64,000 nt of DNA from Plantactinospora sp039889035 (lineage in GTDB: Bacteria; Actinomycetota; Actinomycetes; Mycobacteriales; Micromonosporaceae), in NCBI GenBank assembly GCA_039889035.1, contig JBDQQY010000003.1, forward strand, positions 248,001 to 312,000. Reading direction: 5' to 3'. Positions 24,002 to 32,700 of the stretch are shown here, one piece after another. Every line of letters begins with the position of its first letter. Position 1 is the stretch's first letter. The notes under the pieces are model-generated. The model saw nothing but the letters and a program-made list of their open reading frames with translations. It had not been told where the DNA came from and did not search any database. The translations under genes and the position numbers were made by a program.

Positions 24002-24714
24002 CCTCGGTATCGGTGATCGTCCCGGCATACAACGAGGAGCGGTTCCTGGTCCGCTCGCTCGGCTCCTTGCACCACTCGCGGATCCGGCTCGCCGAGACCT
24101 CCCCGGGTACCGCGTGCCAGTTCGTCGTGGTGGACAACGGCAGTTCCGACGCGTCGGCCAAGGTCGCCGCCGGGTTCGGCGCCCGGGTGGTGACCGAAAG
24201 CCGGCGCGGCGTCGCGGTTGCCCGCAACGCCGGCGCGCGAGCGGCCGACGGGGAGCTGCTGGCCTTCGTCGACGCCGACTACCGGGTACCGATGACCTTC
24301 CTGCCCGCGATGGTCCGGATGTTCGCGGCCAACCCGACGCTCTGCGCCGCCGGCAGCCGGGTCGCCCTCGAACCCACCGAGATCGACCCGGTACGGCGGT
24401 GGTGCGCCGCCCGCTCCCTGTCCCTGCTGCGCCGGGTGATGTCGATGTCGTTCGGCGTGTTCTGGTTCCGACGCGGCTACTGGGAGGAACTCGGCGGATT
24501 CGACGAGCGGCTGTACGCCTACGAGGACGTCGAACTGCTTCGGCGGCTCACCCGGGAGCGTCCGGTGCGTTACGGGATCGCCGACGACGTCACCGTCTAC
24601 GCCTCGGCCCGCGGCTTCTACCGGGGTCGGATGCTGCGCACCTACGGTCGGATGGCCGCCTCCCCGCGGGCCCGCCGGGACGTCGCGCGCTGTGGGTACT
24701 GGTATGCGCGCTGA
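23998..24714 (+). CDS. GT2-family glycosyltransferase
   Basis: 238 residues. GT-A fold with VSVIVPAYNEERFL, VVDNGSSDAS, the metal-binding FVDADYRVP and GGFDERLYAYEDVELLRRL. No membrane segments. GTG start overlaps the previous stop (GTGA). Likely transfers a sugar from an NDP- or polyprenyl-linked donor to the cluster's product or a lipid carrier. Confidence 0.88.
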   Translation: MTSVSVIVPAYNEERFLVRSLGSLHHSRIRLAETSPGTACQFVVVDNGSSDASAKVAAGFGARVVTESRRGVAVARNAGARAADGELLAFVDADYRVPMTFLPAMVRMFAANPTLCAAGSRVALEPTEIDPVRRWCAARSLSLLRRVMSMSFGVFWFRRGYWEELGGFDERLYAYEDVELLRRLTRERPVRYGIADDVTVYASARGFYRGRMLRTYGRMAASPRARRDVARCGYWYAR

Positions 24715-25645
24715 GTCCCTCGTCCGGCACGGCGTGGCGGTGCTGCGCTGCCTCGTCGCGGCCGTCCCCGTCGCCCGGCAGGTCAACCGCGACTGCCGGG
24801 AACTCGCCGCCGCGTTCGAGGCGGTCGTGGCGCCGTCGCTGGTCCGCGCCGGCCTGCCCGAAGGGCTCCACGACCGACTGCTGGGCTGGGGTGTCAGCGG
24901 TGGCATGCTGGTCCGCGGGTACGCCCTGCTGGTCAACCGGCCGCCCCGTCCCGACCTCGAAATCCTCGCCGGCGTCTTCACCCGGCTCTACGACGACCTG
25001 CTCGACGAGTTCGAGGACCCGACGATCGGGCAGCGGATCGGCCGCCTGTTCGCCGGCCACACCTTCGTCGCGCGTACGCCGCTGGAGGAGGTGCTGCACG
25101 AGACGTTCGACGCGCTGCGGCAGCGGGTGCCCCGCGAGCGCGCGGCCCTGCCGTACCGGGCGCTCGGCCTGCTGCACCGCCGGCAACTGCGTTCCCTCCG
25201 GCAGGTCGGCGGCGGGCTCGACCCGGCCGAGATCCGTGATCTCACGCTCGCCAAGGGCGGCCTCGGCATGGTGGTGCTGGGCGGGCTGGTGACGCCCGAC
25301 CCCGGCCGGTCCGGGATCGCACTGCTGATGGCGCTCGGCGGGTTCCTGCAACTGGTCGACGACTTCCAGGACGTCGACGTCGACCGCCGGCACGGCGTAC
25401 ACACCTGCGCGACCGCCGGGGTCCTGCCGTTCCGGGACCTCTGCGCCGCGCTCCGCGCCGTCGAGACCCACCTCGGTCCCGATTACCACCCCGGCCGGCG
25501 GCGCCGGTTCCTGACCAACCTCTACTTCTGGCTGTACGTCGCCGGCGTCGGCCGACTGCTCCCCCACCGCCCGGCGCGTTCCGGACCGCTGCCGCGCCGG
25601 CTCCCGCTGCGCACACTGATCGTCCCTGCTGAGGTGATCCGATGA
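24704..25645 (+). CDS. Class I isoprenoid-synthase-fold protein, paralog A
   Basis: 313 residues, all-helical. An Asp-rich motif YDDLLDE (about residues 96-102) and a second, LVDDFQDVDVD (about 215-225), lie 120 residues apart as in polyprenyl synthases, squalene/phytoene synthases and terpene cyclases. The first motif departs from canonical DDxxD-x4 prenyltransferase sequences. It shares layout and the VDDxQDxxVDRR block with the proteins at 27543 and 37213. Substrate and product unknown; prenyl-diphosphate ionisation is the family chemistry. ATG at 24704 lies inside the end of the GT2 gene. Confidence 0.72.
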   Translation: MRAESLVRHGVAVLRCLVAAVPVARQVNRDCRELAAAFEAVVAPSLVRAGLPEGLHDRLLGWGVSGGMLVRGYALLVNRPPRPDLEILAGVFTRLYDDLLDEFEDPTIGQRIGRLFAGHTFVARTPLEEVLHETFDALRQRVPRERAALPYRALGLLHRRQLRSLRQVGGGLDPAEIRDLTLAKGGLGMVVLGGLVTPDPGRSGIALLMALGGFLQLVDDFQDVDVDRRHGVHTCATAGVLPFRDLCAALRAVETHLGPDYHPGRRRRFLTNLYFWLYVAGVGRLLPHRPARSGPLPRRLPLRTLIVPAEVIR

Positions 25646-26589
25646 GTTTCCTGCGACGCATGCTGGCCTGGCGCGAGGCGAACGCCGAGTGTCGCCGGGC
25701 CGCCCGGCTCTTCGCGGCGCTGTCCGCAGGCCCACTCACCGAGGTGTCGGCGACGCTCGGCGAACCCGAGCTGCGCCACCTGCGGCACACCGTATTCCGG
25801 ATCAACGCGCTGCTCTTCCTCTACGCCAAACTGCTGCGCCGGCCGCACGAGACCGAGCTGGGCGTGTTACTCGGCGCCATCACCCACCTGCTGGACCACG
25901 CCTACGACCACCGGGCCGGGGCCGACGTCGCCTCCTTCGAGGAGATCGTCATGCTCCACCGGCCCCCAGACCGGGACCAGCCGCTCCAGACGGCACTGGC
26001 CACACTCGCCGCCCGGGCCTGGCGGCGGATCGCCGCCCCCGCGCTGCTCGCCCCCCGGCTGCACGACATGCTGGACACCCAGCGCCGGTCACTGGCCCAG
26101 GTCGGCCCGACGCTCGACCCGACGCCGCTGTGGGAGCTGACCAGCGACAAGGGCTTCCACTCGCTGTGCCTCTACTTCGCCGCCGTCAACGAGCGGTTCG
26201 GCGCCGAAGAGGCGGCCGCGCTGCGGGCGTTCGGCGCCTATCTCCAGTTCATGGACGACCTGGAGGACCTCTACGAGGACCGGGCGGAGGGCCGGCAGTC
26301 GCCGGTACGCGGCGTCCTGCACGGCGTCCGGCAGGGCACCGTGCTCTTCAGGGCGGCGTTGCGCGACATCACCGCCTTCTACCGGCCTGGCCGATACGGC
26401 GTGCGGGCGTTCGTCGCCTGGCTCGTCCTGTTCCACCTGGGGATCATGGTGGGCGCGCTGATCCGCGAACTCACCCGGCGGCTCCCGCCCGGATTCCAGG
26501 CCGGGCTGGAGCGGCGTCAGGAGTGGCTCAGCGCGCGGGTGCCGTTCTTCTACGTGGCTCCCGCCGGGTACGTGCCGCGCCGCCTGTGA
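25642..26589 (+). CDS. Class I isoprenoid-synthase-fold protein, paralog B (divergent)
   Basis: 315 residues, helical. Positions matching the two Asp-rich motifs read LLDHAYDHR (about 83-91) and FMDDLEDLYEDR (about 203-214), so the first is weak while the second is acidic. It may have altered catalysis or act as a partner of paralog A. ATGA overlap with the preceding gene. Codon 76 is a rare TTA leucine codon (25867-25869). The C-terminal third is hydrophobic (AFVAWLVLFHLGIMVGAL), suggesting membrane association. Confidence 0.65.
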   Translation: MSFLRRMLAWREANAECRRAARLFAALSAGPLTEVSATLGEPELRHLRHTVFRINALLFLYAKLLRRPHETELGVLLGAITHLLDHAYDHRAGADVASFEEIVMLHRPPDRDQPLQTALATLAARAWRRIAAPALLAPRLHDMLDTQRRSLAQVGPTLDPTPLWELTSDKGFHSLCLYFAAVNERFGAEEAAALRAFGAYLQFMDDLEDLYEDRAEGRQSPVRGVLHGVRQGTVLFRAALRDITAFYRPGRYGVRAFVAWLVLFHLGIMVGALIRELTRRLPPGFQAGLERRQEWLSARVPFFYVAPAGYVPRRL

Positions 26590-27590
26590 GGGCACTGCGC
26601 CAGTTCCTCGTACTCGGCCGGGTGGGTCTCGCGCCGTTCACCGCCGTGCCATGGTTCACCGGCGGCGCGGTTGCCGGTGCGGGCGCCCCGGCCCTCGCCG
26701 CGCTGGTCTGCGGCGGACTGGCCCTGCACATCGTCGCCTGCCTGGTCAACGACCTGGCGGACCTGGCGGCCGACCGGACGAATCCGGCCCGCCGTGGCAG
26801 CCCACTGGTCTCCGGGGCGGTCGCCCAGGTCCAGGTGGCCTGGTGGGTGCTGCTGCTCGTGACCGCCCTCACCGCCGGTTGCTGCCTACTGCCGACCAGC
26901 CGGTGGGCGACCGCCGGGCTGGTGTGCGTACTGCTCCTCACCCTCTGGGGCAACCTCTTCCAGAAGAAGTCGCGCCGGGTGCCGCCCCCGGTGGTCGACC
27001 ATCTCTTCGGCCTTGCCATGGCCGCGACGCTGCCGCTCGCCGCGCTCGCCGCCGGGGGACGTCCGTCCGTGGCAGTGGTGGCGGTGGCGGTCGCGTTCGC
27101 ACTGCAGATGGTCGTCATGAACGCCACCGTGGGTGGGCTCAAGGACCTCGACGTGGACCGGGCGGCAGGTGCCCGTACCACCGCCATCGTGCTCGGCGTC
27201 CGCCGGCGCGCCCCGGCCGGTCTCACCGTTCCGCGTCCGTTCCGGGTGTACGTCCTGAGCGCGCAACTGGGCTCCGTGCCGGCGCTGGCAGTCGCGTCGC
27301 CGGCGGCGGCGGCGCTCGCGGCCACGGCCACCGCCGCGCTGCCGCTCGCGCTGCGGCGGGTCGCGGCCGGCGAGCGCACCGGATCACCGCTGCGTCGGGT
27401 CGGATTCGTGCTCGGCAATGCCGCGGCGTTCCTCGTCGGCTGCGCCGCGCTGCTGCGGGACCGGCCGGCGGCGGCTGCCGCGCTCCTGGTGGTGGTCGCC
27501 GCGCTGGCCGGCACCGCCGCGCGACGGCGGGCCCGCGCCCGCTCAGTCGACGACGGTGCCGCCGCGCTCCACCAGCACCCGCAGGGCTGA
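26586..27590 (+). CDS. UbiA-family membrane prenyltransferase, copy 1
   Basis: 334 residues, about eight to nine membrane helices. Both signature loops are intact: NDLADLAAD followed by RTNPARRGSPLVSG (residues about 55-78) and KDLDVDRAAGARTTA (about 186-200). UbiA enzymes attach a prenyl chain to an aromatic or glycerol-phosphate acceptor, and some bacterial members are terpene cyclases. Last gene of the plus operon. Its last 48 nt overlap the 3' end of the convergent gene at 27543. Confidence 0.88.
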   Translation: MRALRQFLVLGRVGLAPFTAVPWFTGGAVAGAGAPALAALVCGGLALHIVACLVNDLADLAADRTNPARRGSPLVSGAVAQVQVAWWVLLLVTALTAGCCLLPTSRWATAGLVCVLLLTLWGNLFQKKSRRVPPPVVDHLFGLAMAATLPLAALAAGGRPSVAVVAVAVAFALQMVVMNATVGGLKDLDVDRAAGARTTAIVLGVRRRAPAGLTVPRPFRVYVLSAQLGSVPALAVASPAAAALAATATAALPLALRRVAAGERTGSPLRRVGFVLGNAAAFLVGCAALLRDRPAAAAALLVVVAALAGTAARRRARARSVDDGAAALHQHPQG

Positions 27591-28508
27591 CCGGGCACCA
27601 CCGCGCCGCAGGCCGGACCACCGGGGGGAGCGCAGGCGCAGCCGGACCCGGCCGACCGCGGAGACGGCGAGGAAGAGGTAGACCTCGTCCAGGAACCGCC
27701 TAGCCTCGGGCCCATAGTAGGCGCACAGGTGTGGCTCGATCCGGCGCAGTTCGCGGAAGATCTCCCACAGTTCGAGCCGGCCCGCCGTGGCCGGCGTCGC
27801 GATGCCCAGCCGCCGGTCGACCTCGCGGTCCTGGTAGTCGTCGAGGAGTTGCAGACACCCGCCCAGTTCGCCGACGAGTGCGCGTTCCCGGTCGGCCATG
27901 TCCCGGGTGGCGAGGGCGAACAGGACGACCAGCGACAGCGCCCCCTTGCGTACGCTCATGCGGCGCAGCTCGGCGACCGCCAGCCCGGCTCCGGCCGCCG
28001 GGCAGGACCGCGCCTGGTAGCCGTGCAGCTCGGCAAGGGCCCGATAGATCGGGTCGCGGCGGTCCCGGTCGAGTCGGTCCGACAGTTCCTGATAGAGCCA
28101 TCGCAACAGTTCCTCGATCTCGGATCGGGGCGCGAACGGGCCGCCCGCGATCATCGTCGCGATCCGGTCGGCAACGTCGTGATCGTCTTTGGGACGAGCG
28201 TCGAGAAGATCGTCGTAGACGCGGGCGAAACAGCTACCGAGAACCGCGGTCGCCACCGGAAATGGCACTCCCGCCATCCGGCAGTAGCTGCCGATGACAT
28301 GCGACCCCTTCACGCTCCAGGCGCGGAGGGTGTGTCCCAGCGCCGCCGCCCGGAATGGATTGTCGACGGTGGCCCGGACGACCGGATCAACGATCTTGTC
28401 GTACACGGACATCGTTTCCCTGGCGCGGCGGCCGGCCCGGCGCAGGATCGCGATCCCCGACCAGGCAGCGCGGCTCAGTCGGACCACGGGGTGGCGGTCG
28501 GCGTCCAT
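27543..28508 (-). CDS. Class I isoprenoid-synthase-fold protein, paralog C
   Basis: 321 residues. Motifs VYDDLLDARPKDD (about 97-109) and LLDDYQDREVDRR (about 221-233) match paralog A closely in sequence and spacing. Begins 6 nt after the polyprenyl synthase gene, so the two form an operon. It may use the product of that synthase. Its end overlaps the UbiA gene on the other strand by 48 nt, and the UbiA frame is clearly coding, so both ends look real. Confidence 0.75.
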   Translation of the reverse strand: MDADRHPVVRLSRAAWSGIAILRRAGRRARETMSVYDKIVDPVVRATVDNPFRAAALGHTLRAWSVKGSHVIGSYCRMAGVPFPVATAVLGSCFARVYDDLLDARPKDDHDVADRIATMIAGGPFAPRSEIEELLRWLYQELSDRLDRDRRDPIYRALAELHGYQARSCPAAGAGLAVAELRRMSVRKGALSLVVLFALATRDMADRERALVGELGGCLQLLDDYQDREVDRRLGIATPATAGRLELWEIFRELRRIEPHLCAYYGPEARRFLDEVYLFLAVSAVGRVRLRLRSPRWSGLRRGGARSALRVLVERGGTVVD

Positions 28509-28514
28509 GCCGCA

Positions 28515-29552
28515 TCAGCCGAGTTCGGCGGCGGCGAGCAGCGACTCGACCATCGGGCGGCGGGCCGGGGCGACCATCGACGGCAGGGTGTCGCGCAGGT
28601 AGTCCGCCGGCAGCTCCGCGAGGGGATGGCCCGGCAGGCTGCACCGGGCCACCGCGGCGTACTCGACGGCGTACGAGAACGCCTCGGCGAGAACCGCCGG
28701 GTCGCAGACCAGGACCCGAGCCTCGTCGAGGGTACGCCGATCGCGGCCGGGGCCGAGTCGGGCGACCAGCGCCCGGCCGTGTCGCCGCGCCGCGAGCAGC
28801 ACCGGCAGCGTGTAGGTCCCGTTCGGCAGGTCCTGGCCGACCTGCTTCTGGCACAGCTCTGGAGTGGACAGTAGGTCGACCAGGTCGTCGACCAGTTGGA
28901 AGACCACTCCGAAGGCGAGGCCGAACGCACCGAACGCCCGGACCCGCACCTCGTCGAGGCCGCCGGCCCGGGCACCCAGCACGCACGCGGCCCGGAGCAG
29001 CGCTCCGGTCTTGCCGCGTACCACGTCGAGGTGCTCCTCGACGGTCCCGATCCGGTAGGCACCGGCCGTCTCGCGGGCCTGCGCCACGCACATCTCCCGG
29101 TACGCGTGCAGTCCAACCCGGGCCGCCTCGGCGCCCACCCCGCAGAGTGCGTCGCCCGCGGCGGCAACCAGATAGTCGCCGGCTACCACGGCAAGGCCGA
29201 GTCCGTACCGACGGTGGGCGGTCAGCATCTGGCCCCGCCGGTCGGTACCGTCCATCAGATCGTCGTGGACGATCGAACTCTGGTGGATCGCCTCCACCGC
29301 CGCCGCGCAGGACAGCGCCGCGTCACTGTCCCCTCCGGACGAGGCGGCAGCGAGGAGCAGCGCCGGGCGCAGCCGCTTCGCGGGTCGGCGCAGCACCGCC
29401 GTGACCACCTCGCGCAGCTCCGGCGCGGCCGGCCGGGCCAGCTCGTCGAGGCGCGCCTGGAGCGCCGCGCCGACCCGTTGCCCGGGGCGCAGCGTCTCCC
29501 TCCACCCGGTGGCCTGGCCCACGGATTCCGGCGACTCCACCGTCTGATCCAT
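28515..29552 (-). CDS. trans-Polyprenyl diphosphate synthase (GGPP-synthase type)
   Basis: 345 residues. Canonical IPPS: RPAKRLRPAL (substrate-binding lysine/arginine), HDDLMDGTDRRG with DDxxD at 97-101, KTGALLRAAC, and FQLVDDLVDL with DDxxD at 222-226. Condenses IPP with allylic diphosphates; geranylgeranyl or longer product cannot be decided by eye. First gene of the minus-strand pair with paralog C, and the presumed prenyl donor source for the UbiA and class I enzymes. Preceded by copy 2 of the shared motif. Confidence 0.92.
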   Translation of the reverse strand: MDQTVESPESVGQATGWRETLRPGQRVGAALQARLDELARPAAPELREVVTAVLRRPAKRLRPALLLAAASSGGDSDAALSCAAAVEAIHQSSIVHDDLMDGTDRRGQMLTAHRRYGLGLAVVAGDYLVAAAGDALCGVGAEAARVGLHAYREMCVAQARETAGAYRIGTVEEHLDVVRGKTGALLRAACVLGARAGGLDEVRVRAFGAFGLAFGVVFQLVDDLVDLLSTPELCQKQVGQDLPNGTYTLPVLLAARRHGRALVARLGPGRDRRTLDEARVLVCDPAVLAEAFSYAVEYAAVARCSLPGHPLAELPADYLRDTLPSMVAPARRPMVESLLAAAELG

Positions 29553-29664
29553 GCGTACCCCTTTCGAACGTCGGCGAAGGCCGGCGGAGGCCGGATGCCT
29601 ACCGGGTCGATCAGCGCCTGTCCATCACCTCATCGGCTCCGGGTCGGGCGCGCCAAGGGGTTCT

Positions 29665-29687
29665 GAATCATCCGTACAAGTTCGTAC
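29665..29687 (-). promoter_or_regulatory. Shared cluster motif, copy 2
   Basis: Minus-strand GTACGAACTTGTACGG followed by ATGATTC, oriented toward the polyprenyl synthase gene, about 112 nt before its ATG. 19 of 23 positions equal copy 1. It also lies about 70 nt upstream of the divergent STAND gene. Confidence 0.65.
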
Positions 29688-29758
29688 AGTCGGGGGCGGT
29701 GCACGTCCGGGGGTGTGCGTCGAAGAATTGCGTCATCCATCTTCTCGCGGAGGACGGT

Positions 29759-32700
29759 ATGTCTGATGAGTCGCCCCGGCGCCATTCTTTAGATCCACTC
29801 CGGAACGTCGCGACGAAGGAGGAATTCGCCCGGGCGTTGACGGAGGTCAGAGAACGGGCGTCAATGACCGTTCGGGACGTCGCGAAAGTGATCGGCATGC
29901 CCGACAGCACCGTTGGCGGCTATTTCGCCGGCCGCCACCTCCCTCCGCTCAAGCCGCCCCACATCCTGCCCGACCTCCTCCGGGCCTGCGGCGTGACGGA
30001 ACCCGCCGAGGTCGAGCGCTGGCAGGAGACGCTTCACCAGGTACGCCGGGCCCCCGGCCGCCGCCCGGCCGGCGCCCCGGTCCCGTACCGAGGGCTGGGC
30101 AGCTTCCAGCCGGAGGACGCGGAGTGGTTCTACGGTCGCGAGGCGCTGACCGGTGCGCTGCTCGCCCGGGTACGGTCGTCCGCCGCCGACGGGCCGGTCA
30201 TGGTCGTCGGTGCCTCGGGCGCCGGCAAGTCCTCGCTGCTGCGCGCGGGCCTGGTGGCCGCGCTGCGCCGGGAGGGGACGTCGGTCGTCCTGATGACACC
30301 GGGCGCCGCCGACCCGGTCGGTAGGCTCGCCGCCGGCCTCGCCCCGCTGGTCGGGGTGGTAACGGCCGACCTCGCCGAGGCGCTCCGCAAGGGCGAACGG
30401 CTCGCTGAGGCCATCGTCCGGCTCGGCGGTGCCGGCCCGGCCGGCGGTTGCGGCGTGACGGTCGTCATCGACCAGTTCGAGGAGCTCTTCACCCTCTGTG
30501 CCGACGACGCCGAGCGCCGTGGTTTCGTCGAAGCGGTGGGACAGTGTCCGGGCGTCGCCGTGGTCGTCGGGCTGCGCGCCGACTTCTACGCCAGCGCGCT
30601 GCGCTTCCCCTGCCTTGCCACCGCACTCCAGCACAACCAGGTCGTGGTCGGGCCGATGACGGTCGACGAGGTACGGCGGGCGATCGTCGAGCCGGCCCGC
30701 AAGGCGAAGGTCGACGTGGAGGAGGGCTTCGTCGAACTGCTGTTGCGCGACCTCGCGCCACCGGAACCGGCCACCGCGCTCGGTGAGGCGCACGACGCCG
30801 GCGCGCTTCCGCTGCTGTCCCATGTGCTGCTGGCGACCTGGGAGCGGGGCCGCAGCCGCGAACTCAACGTGGCCGACTACCGCACCACCGGTGGACTGCA
30901 CGGCGCGGTCGCCCGCACCGCCGACACCGTCTTCGACCGGCTCACACCAGACGAGCAGGTGGTCGCCAAACGGATGTTCCTCTGCCTGGTACGGGTTGGC
31001 GAGACCGGCCCGGACACCCGGCGCCGGGTGCCCCGGGAAACCCTGCTCGGCGTCGGCGCCGCCGCGGCGGCCGTGCTCGACACCTTCGTCGCCCGACGCC
31101 TGCTCACCTCCGCCCTCGACACAGTCGAGATGAGCCACGAGGCACTGCTCCGGGCCTGGCCACGGCTGCGGCAGTGGATCGATGCCGACCGGGCGGGGCT
31201 CGTGGTCGGCCAGCAGCTGGCCGAGGCGGCGGAGGTATGGCAGCGCGAATGCCGGGAGCCGGCCGCCCTCTACCGGGGCTCGCGGCTCGTCGTCGCGCGG
31301 GACTGGCTGGCCGGCGGGGCGCGTCCGGAGGCGACCCCGCTGGTCCGCGAGTTCGTCACCGCGAGCCTGCGCCGCGAACGGCGCCGAACGGCGCGGCTCT
31401 ACCAGACCATCGGCGGGCTCGCCACACTCCTGCTGGTCGCCGTCTCGGCGGGCGTCGTCGCCGTCCAGCAGCGCCGGGAGGCCGACGGCCAGCGGGCCGT
31501 CGCGACCACCGAGCGCAACCTCGCGCTCTCCCGGCTGGTCGCGGCCCGGGCCGACCGGGTTCGCGAGGCGGACGTCGCCCTCGCCAGCCAGCTCAGCCTC
31601 GCCGCCTACCGGATCGCGCCGACCGCCGAGGCCCGGGCCAGCCTGCTCGACGCCTCGGCGACGTTTCCGGCCACCCGGCTGCTCGGCGGCAGCGGGGTGA
31701 CCCAGTCCGTCGCCTACCATCCCACTCGCCGGCTGCTCGTCTCCGGCGGCGCCGACCGGCGAGTACGGCTCTGGGACCTGCGCGACCCGGCCCGGCCGGT
31801 CGCCGTCCCCGGACCCCTCACCGGGCCGACAGACGTCGTCTACACCACCGGGTTCAGCCCGGACGGCCGGCTGCTCGCGGCGGGCAGCGGGGACCGCACT
31901 GTCCACCTCTGGGATTTGAGCGACCCGTCGCGACCGCTGGCCCTTGCGCCGCTGCGCGGACCGGCCGCCCTGGTCTACTCACTGGCGTTCAGCCCCGACG
32001 GGCGGGTCCTGGCAGCCGGAAGTGGCGACAAGACCGTCACGCTCTGGGACGTCTCGACGCCGGACCGGGCGACCCGGCTGGGCACACCGCTTCCGATCGG
32101 CAGTTACGCGCAGTCGGTGGCGTTCAGCCCCGACGGTCGGCTGCTCGCGGTCGGCGCGGACGACGCCTCGGTACGGCTCTTCGACGTCGCCGATCCGGCG
32201 CGGCCGGTCGCACAGGGATCGCCGCTGTCCGGTCCGACCGAACGGGTCTACTCGGTGACCTTCAGCCGCGACGGCACCAGGCTGGCCGCGGGCAGCGCCG
32301 ACAAGAGCGTCCACCTGTGGCGCCTGGCGCCCGGCACCGCCCCGCGACCGCTCGGCACACCGCTGACCGGCGTCGACAGCTGGGTCAACTCCGTCGCGTT
32401 CGGCGCCGACCCGGACCGGTTGGCCCTGGGCAGTTCCGACGGCACCGTACGCGTCTGGGACCTAGGGCGGCGGGTGGTCGTGGCGAGGCTGCCCCACCCC
32501 GGACCGGTGGCCGCGGTCACCTTCGCCGGCGACGACACCCAACTCGTCTCCGGAGCCGCCGACGGGGTCGTCCGGCTGTGGCGGGTGCCGGGTTCGGTGC
32601 TCAACGGGCATCCGGACGTCATCAACGGCGTCGCCTTCCACCCGGCCGGGACCGTGCTGGCGGTCGCCAGCGACGACGTACGGCTGTGGGACCCGAGTAC

